NCBI GenBank assembly: GCA_017429985.1
Contig: JAFRNW010000042.1
Location: 150,522 to 214,521, forward strand
Length of the DNA stretch: 64,000 nt
Direction of reading: 5' to 3'
Origin: Clostridia bacterium
Lineage (GTDB): Bacteria > Bacillota > Clostridia > Christensenellales > CAG-138
The notes beneath the pieces are model-generated. The model was not told the DNA's origin. It worked only from the letters and a program-made list of their open reading frames with translations, and ran no database searches. Below, one piece after another: positions 26,485 to 34,053 of this stretch; within the stretch, counting starts at the first letter, position 1, and each line of letters opens with the position of its first letter. A program made the translations under genes and the position numbers.

Positions 26485-27240
26485 ATGGTTGAAACGAATA
26501 ACATTCTGGATATCCGTAACCTTCACAAGGACTTTTATATCAAGGGACAGCGCCGTGAAGTGCTGGCAGGCGTAGATCTGACGGTGAAGCAGGGCGAGAT
26601 AGTCGCCATCGTAGGCGCCAGTGGCTGTGGCAAGAGCACTCTGCTCAAGCTCATTACTACGCTAGAAGACATCACCTCCGGTGAAATTTTGCTGGACGGA
26701 GACCCGGTAAACGGCCCCTCTCCTAAGTGTAGCATGATATTTCAGGAGGCCCGTCTTTTCCCCTGGCTGTCTGTGAAGCAGAACATTGAGTTTGTCATCC
26801 CCGACAGTGTACCCAAGGCTGAAAAGGAAAAGATGGTGGAGCACTACGTAGAGCTGGTAGGTCTGTCCGAATTTATGAACGCAGTTCCTAATCAGCTTTC
26901 CGGCGGTATGCAGCAGCGCGTTAGTATTGCCCGCGCTTTGGCAACTCGCCCCCAGTTGCTTTTGCTGGATGAGCCTTTCGGTGCACTGGATGCTTTCACT
27001 CGTATGAACATGCAACAGGAGCTTCTTCGTATCTGGAAGGAGGACAATACCACTATGGTAATTGTTACCCATGATATCGACGAGGCTATCTTCCTGAGTA
27101 ACCGCGTAGTGGTTATGGGCAAGAATCCCGGTGTTGTGCGCAGCATCGTGCCGGTTAACCTGCCTTTCCCCAGAGACAGAACAGACTCTGCTTTTCTGGA
27201 AATCCGCGGTAATATCATGAGAGAATTTCTGGATTCTTGA
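26485..27240 (+). CDS. ABC transporter ATP-binding protein (SsuB/TauB type)
   Basis: The 251-residue protein has all ABC motifs: Walker A GASGCGKST, the Q-loop in FQEARLFPW, signature LSGGMQQRVSIARAL, Walker B LLLLDEPFGALDA and the H-loop VTHDIDEA. FQEARLFPW is typical of the sulfonate/taurine subgroup. It is 15 bp after the permease and drives the importer in this operon. Confidence 0.93.
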   Translation: MVETNNILDIRNLHKDFYIKGQRREVLAGVDLTVKQGEIVAIVGASGCGKSTLLKLITTLEDITSGEILLDGDPVNGPSPKCSMIFQEARLFPWLSVKQNIEFVIPDSVPKAEKEKMVEHYVELVGLSEFMNAVPNQLSGGMQQRVSIARALATRPQLLLLDEPFGALDAFTRMNMQQELLRIWKEDNTTMVIVTHDIDEAIFLSNRVVVMGKNPGVVRSIVPVNLPFPRDRTDSAFLEIRGNIMREFLDS

Positions 27241-27247
27241 GGATTGT

Positions 27248-27283
27248 GAGAGGACGCTTGTGCGTCCTCTCATGCAATTTTTG
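27248..27283 (+). terminator. Intrinsic terminator-like hairpin in the operon
   Basis: GAGAGGACGC and GCGTCCTCTC make a perfect 10-bp stem with loop TTGT, followed a few bases later by TTTTT. It probably attenuates transcription into the nucleotidase gene. Confidence 0.8.
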
Positions 27284-27298
27284 AAAGAAGGTGAGGCA

Positions 27299-28735
27299 AT
27301 GAAAAAGCTAAGCATCATCTATACCAGCGATATACATGCAAGGCTTTTTGCTGCCCCTGGTAAAGCGGGTCTCGACTATACGAGTAGTTGTTTTCCTCGG
27401 GATGGGAACTGCCTCATTATTGACGGAGGCGATTTGTTACAGGGTGGGCCTGTAGGGGCTTTTTTATCTCGTTACCATGAGGGGGCAAACGAAGCGGCTC
27501 GGATAATGAACCGCTGTGGTTATCATGCTATTACTCTCGGCAATCACGATTTCAATTACGGTCTTGAATATCTGGATGGCTACCTGAGAGAGTTGGACGC
27601 TATCTGCCTCTGTGCCAATATCAAAGACAAAGCTGGCAAGTTGCCAATTTTCGATAGTCGAATTTTCACTATGGAAAATGGGCTACGCATAGGCTTGTTT
27701 GGTCTTTGCACTCCGTCGCTGTCAGGCTGGGAGCGGGTAGAAACATTGGCAGAACTAAATATTGAGCCGATCCTGACTGCAGGCCATCGGGCGATGAAAA
27801 GTCTGCAGGGCTGCTGCGATATGACGGTTTGTATATACCACGGCGGCTTTCAGGGCTATAGCGAAGCTTGTGACGAGCATCAGGCTGAACTTATTTGTCG
27901 GGAGCTAAAGCCCGATGTGCTGCTGACCGGTCATCAGCATATTTTGGAGTCAGGGAAACTAATCGGCGGGACATTTGCAGTGCAACCCGGCAGTTTCGGT
28001 GAGTTTTACAGCCATATTGAGATTGAATATGAACAGCAGACAAAGATAAATTGCTCTGCCCGACTGATACCTGCCCCATTGATGGAGTCAGAAATGGCCA
28101 TGAACACAGCGCAGGAGGCCTTTTCCCTCTGGGAGAAGGAAGCGCTTTGTACCCTGCCAGACAGGGTGCCGGTGGGTGATCGTGTGGATGCAGCGCTCAA
28201 TGGCTCGCCGCTGGCAGAGCTGATAAACCGAATGCAGCTAAAGCTCAGCGGAGCCCAGATTTCAGCTGGTTGCCTTGCGGCTTCTGCTGTGGATTTGCCT
28301 GCCAGGGTTTGCCGGGGTGATGTTTTCCGTAGCTATCCCAACGCAAACCGTCTCTGTACTATACAGTGCAGCGGAGCTGTGCTGCGGCAGGCAATGGAGT
28401 GGACCGCCTGTTTTTTGCTACGGCAGGGCGATGGTTATGTTATAGCCCCCGAGTTTTTGCAACCCAAAGCGCGACTGTTTCATTATGACTTTTATATGGG
28501 CATTGACTATCGTTTTGACTTTGATCTACCACGGGGAGAACGACTTGTGAGCCTTGAGTACCATGGCAAGAAGGTGGAGGACAGTGATCTTTTCACTCTC
28601 TGCATCACAAGCTACCGCTATGCTGGTGGTGACGGCTATGATATGTTTCGCTCTTGCCCGCTACTGTGGGCAGATAATGTGACCATCGCAGAGCGCCTTG
28701 CCGACTACCTTGAAGCAAAAGATACTGAGATATAA
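27299..28735 (+). CDS. UshA-like metallophosphatase/5'-nucleotidase
   Basis: The 478-residue protein has the metallophosphatase motifs in order: YTSDIHARLF, IDGGDLLQG, LGNHDFNYG and LLTGHQH. A C-terminal 5'-nucleotidase domain follows (CRGDVFRSYPNANRL near residue 340). No signal peptide is seen, unlike UshA itself, so it is expected in the cytosol. It would release nucleosides from nucleotides, feeding the uridine phosphorylase encoded next. GAAGGTGAGG precedes the ATG at 27299. Confidence 0.83.
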   Translation: MKKLSIIYTSDIHARLFAAPGKAGLDYTSSCFPRDGNCLIIDGGDLLQGGPVGAFLSRYHEGANEAARIMNRCGYHAITLGNHDFNYGLEYLDGYLRELDAICLCANIKDKAGKLPIFDSRIFTMENGLRIGLFGLCTPSLSGWERVETLAELNIEPILTAGHRAMKSLQGCCDMTVCIYHGGFQGYSEACDEHQAELICRELKPDVLLTGHQHILESGKLIGGTFAVQPGSFGEFYSHIEIEYEQQTKINCSARLIPAPLMESEMAMNTAQEAFSLWEKEALCTLPDRVPVGDRVDAALNGSPLAELINRMQLKLSGAQISAGCLAASAVDLPARVCRGDVFRSYPNANRLCTIQCSGAVLRQAMEWTACFLLRQGDGYVIAPEFLQPKARLFHYDFYMGIDYRFDFDLPRGERLVSLEYHGKKVEDSDLFTLCITSYRYAGGDGYDMFRSCPLLWADNVTIAERLADYLEAKDTEI

Positions 28736-28796
28736 TCTTTAGTTGTCCAGTAATCACCAAATACCATTAGGTTTAAGATTGTTTTCTGCACCCAGT

Positions 28797-28836
28797 TAAT
28801 ACATAACATAATAAGATACAGTGAGGAGTACATTAA
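28797..28836 (+). promoter_or_regulatory. Leader of the uridine phosphorylase gene with motif shared with the yeiL-like gap
   Basis: TAATACATAACATAATAAG (28797-28815) is nearly the same as TAATACATAACACAAGAG around 23649-23666 in the regulator gap. A common regulator is possible. GTGAGGAG follows as the ribosome site. Confidence 0.4.
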
Positions 28837-29616
28837 ATGCAAAACTATTCAGGTGAAGCCGGTCTGCAATACCACTTGCAGATTCGCCCCGGTGATGTGG
28901 GTCGTTATGTTATTTTGCCAGGAGACCCGAAAAGATGTGAAAAAATTGCTCGCTATTTCGACAGTGCCCAGTTGGTAGCAGACAGCAGAGAGTATGTCAC
29001 TTACACAGGGTACCTTGAGGGAGAAAAGGTAAGTGTTTGCTCCACTGGTATCGGAGGCCCATCCGCCTCCATAGCACTTGAAGAACTTGTACTTTGCGGA
29101 TCAGATACGTTTATCCGTGTAGGAACCTCTGGAGGAATTGACCTTGATGTTAAGAGCGGTGATATAGTTGTGGCAACAGGTGCTGTACGCATGGAAGGCA
29201 CTAGCCGCGAATATGCCCCTATCGAATATCCAGCCGTGGCTGATTTAGAAGTGACGAATGCTCTTGTCAAAGCCTGCAGGAAACTGGACGTTCCCTTTCA
29301 TGTCGGCGTTGTACAATGCAAGGATGCATTTTATGGGCAGCACGAACCTGAAAGGATGCCTGTCAGCTATGAGCTCCTAAACAAGTGGGAAGCATGGAAA
29401 CGTCTGGGATGCAAGGCATCAGAAATGGAGTCTGCTGCTTTGTTTATTGTAGCAAGCCATTTGAAAGTCCGGTGTGGTTCCAACTTCCTTGTGGTTGGCA
29501 ATCAGGAGAGAAACGCACTTGGTCTGGATAATCCCATTGTTCACGATACAGAAGTGGCTATTAAGATTGCGATTGAGGCTTTACGAAATTTGATAAAAGA
29601 AGATCGGGAAAAATAA
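28837..29616 (+). CDS. Nucleoside phosphorylase, uridine phosphorylase-like
   Basis: The 259-residue protein has the PNP/UDP family motifs: [21 protein letters not shown] (phosphate site), RVGTSGGID, and the purine/pyrimidine-site block [10 protein letters not shown]. The length and the [11 protein letters not shown] stretch fit uridine phosphorylase. It splits uridine into uracil and ribose 1-phosphate. A phosphopentomutase start follows, the usual next step, but that gene is truncated. Confidence 0.88.
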   Translation: MQNYSGEAGLQYHLQIRPGDVGRYVILPGDPKRCEKIARYFDSAQLVADSREYVTYTGYLEGEKVSVCSTGIGGPSASIALEELVLCGSDTFIRVGTSGGIDLDVKSGDIVVATGAVRMEGTSREYAPIEYPAVADLEVTNALVKACRKLDVPFHVGVVQCKDAFYGQHEPERMPVSYELLNKWEAWKRLGCKASEMESAALFIVASHLKVRCGSNFLVVGNQERNALGLDNPIVHDTEVAIKIAIEALRNLIKEDREK

Positions 29617-29637
29617 TTTCAAAATCCGAGGTAAACC

Positions 29638-30051
29638 ATGAGCAAACATAAATACAGCAGGATTTTTACGATTGTAATAGACTCCCTGGGTGTAGGTGCA
29701 TTACCGGACGCCCATGCCTATGGCGATGGAGGAACCGACACCCTTGGCCACATCTCTCAAAGCGTTGAAGAACCTAGAATCCCGACTCTCCAAAAGCTTG
29801 GAATGGCCAATCTTCATCATTTAAAACAAGTAGAACCTGTTCACGCTCCAATGGCTTATTATACCAAGCTGAGTGAAGCGAGTGTAGGAAAAGACACTAT
29901 GACAGGCCACTGGGAAATGATGGGCCTGCATATCACCAAGCCTTTTCGTACATTTACCGATACGGGATTTCCAAAAGAGCTTTTGGATGAACTTTCCAGA
30001 AGAACTGGTAGAGTAATCATTGGCAACAAGAGTGCTAGCGTTCTAATATAA
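29638..30051 (+). pseudogene. deoB: Truncated phosphopentomutase (deoB N-terminal third)
   Basis: The frame encodes 137 residues matching the start of Deo[41 protein letters not shown] and [11 protein letters not shown]. Normal DeoB is about 390 residues. The match ends at the GNKPAS-type motif and a stop follows four codons later. The active-site Thr in the [11 protein letters not shown] block is present, but the rest of the phosphatase core is missing, so it cannot work alone. A strong terminator lies 25 bp downstream. Confidence 0.85.
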
Positions 30052-30076
30052 CACAGCAAGAAGTGAATAAATAATG

Positions 30077-30110
30077 AGGCATCTCTTTCGACAGAAAGGA
30101 TGCCTTTTTT
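30077..30110 (+). terminator. Intrinsic terminator after truncated deoB
   Basis: AGGCATCTCTTTC pairs with GAAAGGATGCCT, followed by TTTTTT. It probably belonged to the original operon, so the deletion removed the interior of the segment. Confidence 0.85.
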
Positions 30111-30162
30111 GGCTATTTCGTGTGTCTACTTGACAGGGTACATTACTCGGCAGGTAATTTTG

Positions 30163-30405
30163 TCAATCGAGACGGTGTTGCAACTTGGTTTTATATTTCC
30201 TATAGTGCGGACTCAGTAGATAGTCAATCACTTTCTCCTTCGGGATATAGTAGGTCGTTCGGATCATAAAGTGCTCGACGCGGTTCTCCCACATCAATTT
30301 GCGGGCGGTGCCGTCGCCGATGCCGCCGAGCATCTCGCGAAAAACAGGCAGCGTGACGACATCCGGATAGTCTGCAAACAGGCGTTCGTATTCAATTCGT
30401 CTCAT
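30163..30405 (-). CDS. Small helix-turn-helix/excisionase-like DNA-binding protein
   Basis: The ATG at 30405 follows AAAGGAG with 9-nt spacing and encodes 80 residues. LPVFREMLGGIGDGTARKLM and an IPKEKVIDYLL block resemble the winged-helix excisionase/MerR-like small proteins found on clostridial integrative elements. No integrase is nearby, so this may be the last survivor of a lost element. Function is inferred from fold pattern only. Confidence 0.6.
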   Translation of the reverse strand: MRRIEYERLFADYPDVVTLPVFREMLGGIGDGTARKLMWENRVEHFMIRTTYYIPKEKVIDYLLSPHYRKYKTKLQHRLD

Positions 30406-30466
30406 GTATTCAATCTCCTTTATCGTATTTGTCAGCGACGGAAGATTGACATGAAATCTTTTTGAT

Positions 30467-30811
30467 TTCGACCTCCGATCATAGATCGGAACAACCATTT
30501 CGGAAATCGTCCTCCAATCGACCTCTGATTTTCACGGTTTGTCCAAAAAGTGCAGAAAAACCGAAAAGGCAGACGCGTCGGACATTTTTCCTAGGTTTGT
30601 CACAAATTGCCTTTGATTTGGGTGTTTTTTTCAAGTGCTTCAACCTCCACGGAAAGACTTTTTGTTCCTTTATCTTCCAAATCGGGGCAAGCACTCAAAA
30701 TCCGATGGGCTCTCCGACGTCCAAGGTCCAAAAAACCCCATGATTTAGGGCTTTTTGAAAACTTCATAACAGTGTTTTTTCAAAATCGACCTCCAAATCG
30801 ACCTCCGATTT
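30467..30811. repeat. Dispersed AATCGACCTCC-type direct repeats
   Basis: TTCGACCTCCGAT (30467), AATCGTCCTCCAATCGACCT (30506-30525) and a second doubled unit AAATCGACCTCC/AAATCGACCTCC (30783-30806) share one motif. The two doubled blocks are about 275 bp apart and each lies upstream of tRNA-like sequence, so they look like ends of a duplicated segment. Confidence 0.55.
30569..30760 (+). pseudogene. Interrupted relic of a tRNA-Leu gene
   Basis: GGCAGACGCGTCGGAC (30569-30584) matches the D-arm to anticodon-stem part of the intact tRNA-Leu, GGCAGACGTGACGGAC, with two changes. About 108 bp later ACTCAAAATCCGATGG (30693-30708) matches its anticodon and variable region. TCCAAAAAACCCC then resembles the CCA end and terminator start of the intact gene. 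I read it as a decayed extra copy. Confidence 0.45.
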
Positions 30812-30830
30812 CCGAGAAAACAGAAATTTT

Positions 30831-30918
30831 GCCGGTGTGATGGAATTGGCAGACGTGACGGACTCAAAATCCGTTGGACTAATCATCCGTGTGGGTTCGA
30901 GTCCCACCACCGGCACCA
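30831..30918 (+). tRNA. tRNA-Leu (anticodon CAA)
   Basis: GCCGGTG and CACCGGC form the acceptor stem, with discriminator A and an encoded CCA. The D-arm, the anticodon stem ACGGA/TCCGT with loop CTCAAAA (anticodon CAA), a long class II variable arm and GTGGG-TTCGAGT-CCCAC are all present. This is the only complete RNA gene seen in the window. Confidence 0.95.
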
Positions 30919-30920
30919 AA

Positions 30921-30956
30921 AACCCCAGATTTTCTGGGGTTTTCTGCTTTTTTTAA
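30921..30956 (+). terminator. Terminator of the tRNA-Leu gene
   Basis: AACCCCAGA and TCTGGGGTT form a 9-bp stem with a TTT loop, followed by TTTTTTT at 30948-30954. Confidence 0.85.
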
Positions 30957-31023
30957 GCACGAAAAAGGTGTGTTGATCCGTTGTGTTTGCCAATGTCAAA
31001 ACGCGTTTTTCAGAATTTTCCAT

Positions 31024-31668
31024 CCTTCATTTCTCCAGTATTCAGCGGCTTTTTATTCGGAAAGTTATGCTTCTTCTCATAATCTTCAGCCCGGATTCTT
31101 TCTCATACAGCCGGGAGCCAATGCTGTTCAATATGATGACCCTGCACAACTCCTTCAGGTTTTGCATGGAAAAGATTCTACCCAGGAAATCCAAGTACCA
31201 AGCTACAATGAAGCGGATACGCTAGAGGAAATGATCACTGCTTTTGTTAATGAATTCAATTCCAACAGTAGAATTGCGCTTGAGTTTGTGGAAACATTTA
31301 TTCCATCTGACCGCTATAGTGGCCATTATAGGACTGAGTTTAGGCTTAGTGCATATTCTGATGCTGTAGGGATGTTTTATCGATATGGTGAGGCGACAGT
31401 TGTCATTGTAGCAAGTAAGCCTTATACCGGTGACGGCGTTATCAGAATCTATTTGGATGGAGCTACCTTGGATCTGCGTGAGCAAATGCTATGGACTGCG
31501 TCTCCTATAATGGATAGAAGTGCGACCGAAGAAGAAATACAAACCGCGGTTGATTATATCGATGAGAACAAATACGCAAATGGCTATCACTATTCAAACC
31601 TAAGCATTGTGCTTCTGGGTAGTGATGTCAAAAGCTTTGAACTCATGATTAAAATGTGGAGCGATTAA
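31024..31668 (+). pseudogene. C-terminal relic of an unknown gene
   Basis: An open frame passes out of the tRNA and has no start codon in its coding-like part. The later sequence (LQPGFFLIQPGANAVQYDD to ELMIKMWSD) is protein-like, with acidic helices and balanced composition, and ends at 31668. I do not recognise the family. It probably entered beside the tRNA with its 5' end missing. Confidence 0.4.
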
Positions 31669-31669
31669 T

Positions 31670-31930
31670 GTTGGATATGGAATCACATGGGGAGAGAATC
31701 TTGATATCAATGCAGAACGCCTGTATCGGGAAGGGACAGACAGAAATCGTGATTTTCAAAGCTATACCTCCCATTGCGTAACGGACACGGCTGGAGCATG
31801 CAAGCTGCTGCGGTGCTCCCGCCAGAACATCAGCGATCTTGTGAAACGGGGCAAGCTTCATCCGCTTCACGCCTCCGCAGCCGGTGCTTTATTTCTGTTG
31901 AGCGAACTGCGTCAGCGTCTGTGGCAATAA
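31670..31930 (+). pseudogene. C-terminal helix-turn-helix relic
   Basis: A frame of 86 codons without a start ends LLSELRQRLWQ. The middle part, TDTAGACKLLRCSRQNISDL followed by VKRGKLHPL, is a MerR/excisionase-like helix-turn-helix of the type seen at the end of DNA-binding proteins on mobile elements. It overlaps the end of the previous relic by a few bases in another frame. Confidence 0.4.
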
Positions 31931-31969
31931 AGCAACCGACATTAACTCTAACGGGTTCCTTCGAACGAT

Positions 31970-32008
31970 AGGGAACATTTCACTTTTTATAGAGCAGAAA
32001 TGTTCCCT
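31970..32008. repeat. Perfect 12-bp inverted repeat
   Basis: AGGGAACATTTC (31970-31981) and GAAATGTTCCCT (31997-32008) are exact reverse complements around a 15-nt AT-rich loop. No U-run follows on either strand, so it may be a protein-binding site or an element end rather than a terminator. Confidence 0.6.
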
Positions 32009-32043
32009 AATGATAAAAGGCATTCTTTTCATTCAATCCGATG

Positions 32044-32072
32044 CTGCAGTTTGTTTTTGTACTGCAGTTTTT
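32044..32072 (+). terminator. Terminator-like hairpin
   Basis: CTGCAGT and ACTGCAG form a 7-bp stem followed by TTTTT. It would end plus-strand read-through from the relic zone before the convergent DUF4143 gene. Confidence 0.55.
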
Positions 32073-32087
32073 ACACCAGTTTACAGA

Positions 32088-33389
32088 TTATACAAGCGAA
32101 TCGTCCAGCAAGAAGTCCAGGATACCGATATTCAGCACGCCGTTGTTATCATACCATCGTTTACGGATGTCATGACGGACAATGATTTTCGGGAATGCGT
32201 CACCAGTCATAGACAGGGGCCTGTTCTCCGCCGAAACTTTTCCATCGGTGTCCAGGGCATACGCAGACTGAATATAAGTCCTTTTGCCGCCTCGCGAGGC
32301 TATGAAATCGATCTCCCGTGCGACCTGGGCGCTTTGCCCCTTTTTGTTTTTCTCTGTACAATAGACGATGCCGATATCCACTTCGCAGCCGCGGACACGG
32401 AGCTCGTTATACAGGATGTTCTCCATGATATGCGTCATCTCCTGCTGACGGAAACCGGTGCGAGCATTGCGCAGACCAACATCATCACAGTAATACTTAT
32501 TGGGATAGTCGAAATAGTCCTTGCCTTTTACGTCATAGCGACGGCATTCCTCGAACAGGTAGGCGTCCAGGAGATGGCCAATATAGGACGCGACCGTGTT
32601 TGCGGCAACCGTGTTCTCTCCGGCGCGCTTTTGCCTGGAGTTCAGGGCGTTGGCTATATTGTTCGGGTTGGTCAGTGAGCCGATCGAGGAACAGAGCAGA
32701 TCGAGTGCTGCTGCCAGGACGTCTTCTCTCTTGATCTTCTTTCGTTCAACGATATCCTTGAGATAGACTTCTGAAAAGAGTGATTTCAGATAGTTCATCT
32801 TCGCTGTGTCATCCGGCCGGGAGAGGATCAAGGGCATGCCACCAAAGAAAGCGTAGTTCTCAAAGGCCTCCGCCTTATCGCCGCCCACCGCCGCGTAATA
32901 CTCCGCAAATCGCAGCGGGTGGATGCGGATCTCGTCGCTGCGACCGCGAAACTCGGTTAGGATATCGCTGGAGAGCATACGCGAATTGCTGCCGGTCACG
33001 TAAATATCCAGATTGGGCAAGGACTTCAGGTCATTGAGGGCGTCATAGAAGGTAATCTTTTTCCCGTCCAGATTGTAGGGGTTCGGCACCATGTCGGCCA
33101 TCTGTATTTCGTCAACAAAAAGGTAGTATCGCTCCGGCTGATCCTCGACCTGCTCCCTCACGGCCTTTGCCAGCTCCAGGGGGTTGCGGTACTGAATGTC
33201 TTTTGCCAGATCCAGTTCATAACTGAGGATATGATCCTCGGTTACGCCTTGATTCAGCAGATATTGCTTGAAGATGTTGCGCAGCAGATAGGACTTGCCG
33301 CAGCGCCGAATGCCGGTGATGACCTTTACCTGCCCATCCCACATATAAGAGATAATCCGGTTCAGATAGATGTCGCGTTTGATTTCCAT
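32088..33389 (-). CDS. AAA+ ATPase with C-terminal DUF4143
   Basis: The 433-residue protein starts with an ATPase domain: VITGIRRCGKSYLL (Walker A), YLFVDEIQM (Walker B) and VTGSNSRMLSSD (sensor 1). It continues with FRGRSDEIRIHPLRFAEYY and the DUF4143 nuclease-like end (QVAREIDFIASRGGKRTYIQ, an E-x-D-F-I plus K-type motif). This family is common, often in variable zones; roles in defence or element maintenance have been proposed without clear proof. The ATG at 33389 follows GGAGG. Confidence 0.85.
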   Translation of the reverse strand: MEIKRDIYLNRIISYMWDGQVKVITGIRRCGKSYLLRNIFKQYLLNQGVTEDHILSYELDLAKDIQYRNPLELAKAVREQVEDQPERYYLFVDEIQMADMVPNPYNLDGKKITFYDALNDLKSLPNLDIYVTGSNSRMLSSDILTEFRGRSDEIRIHPLRFAEYYAAVGGDKAEAFENYAFFGGMPLILSRPDDTAKMNYLKSLFSEVYLKDIVERKKIKREDVLAAALDLLCSSIGSLTNPNNIANALNSRQKRAGENTVAANTVASYIGHLLDAYLFEECRRYDVKGKDYFDYPNKYYCDDVGLRNARTGFRQQEMTHIMENILYNELRVRGCEVDIGIVYCTEKNKKGQSAQVAREIDFIASRGGKRTYIQSAYALDTDGKVSAENRPLSMTGDAFPKIIVRHDIRKRWYDNNGVLNIGILDFLLDDSLV

Positions 33390-33396
33390 AGCATCC

Positions 33397-33515
33397 TCCG
33401 TTGAGAACTTGTTTAGTATATTATGCAACTTCTCAACAAAAAACATACGCGAGCCTACCACATTTGTCAACACTTCCGTTGAGAACTTTCTTCATAAATT
33501 ATCCAACTTCTCAAT
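33397..33515. repeat. Two 41-bp direct repeats, each internally palindromic
   Basis: Copies at 33397-33437 and 33475-33515 both read TCCGTTGAGAACTT at one end and CAACTTCTCAA at the other. Within each, GTTGAGAA and TTCTCAAC are inverted. They lie directly upstream of the DUF4143 gene and extend up to its ribosome site, so they could be operators for autoregulation. Confidence 0.65.
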
Positions 33516-33527
33516 AGAAAGAAAAAT

Positions 33528-33576
33528 ACATGCCGTGTTTTCCAATTGTGGGGAATCCCGGCATGTTTGTTTATTT
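33528..33576 (+). terminator. Orphan terminator
   Basis: ACATGCCG and CGGCATGT flank an inner TTCC/GGAA pair and are followed by TTGTTTATTTT. No plus-strand gene precedes it, so it may be left over from a deleted gene. Confidence 0.5.
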
Positions 33577-33708
33577 TGCGCAGTGGAATCCGAAAAGGCC
33601 GATAAATGCCGCAGCGAGCAAATCGGAGGCAATTTTTCAGACCATTCTCTTGAGTAAACGCTTGTATCTGTGCTTGAAAGTTATACTATTTTCGGTTAAA
33701 AATATTAC

Positions 33709-34053
33709 TTGACATCTGGTGTTCCTAGAAGCGCAAGCATTGCCGTTGGTTCTCACGGGTGCATGATCCGCGTGCGGAACGCTTTTCCCGCGGTCGCGCG
33801 GGGGATCACGGAAAGCGCAGACTCCGTCAGTGACGAAAACGTGGCTGCGTTTTACCGCAGGAGCGAAACGGACGATGATCTGCTGATCGTCATGAATCTG
33901 CGCGGTCAGACGCAGGAGAAAGACCTGATGTCTGCGGGCAGCGGATTTGTTCTGGCCGCAGTTCTGAATACGAACGAAGAAGACATCACTTATACCGATG
34001 GCAAGCTGACATTGCCTGCCTACAGCATCGCGGTTTTCAGGGAGGGCATATGA
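33709..34053 (+). pseudogene. C-terminal relic of an alpha-amylase-type GH13 enzyme
   Basis: From about codon 20 the frame encodes a GH13 C-terminal beta domain: IRVRNAFPAVARGI, LLIVMNLRGQTQ and LTLPAYSIAVFREGI. The catalytic barrel is entirely missing, and the first 20 codons look unrelated. It overlaps the following intact GH13 gene by ATGA, so the two genes were probably a coupled pair before a deletion. Confidence 0.7.

Noticed and set aside
30889..31023. Protein-coding start inside tRNA-Leu
   Set aside because: The first residues are translated tRNA and terminator sequence, a familiar artefact. Only the later part looks protein-like, and it lacks a start.
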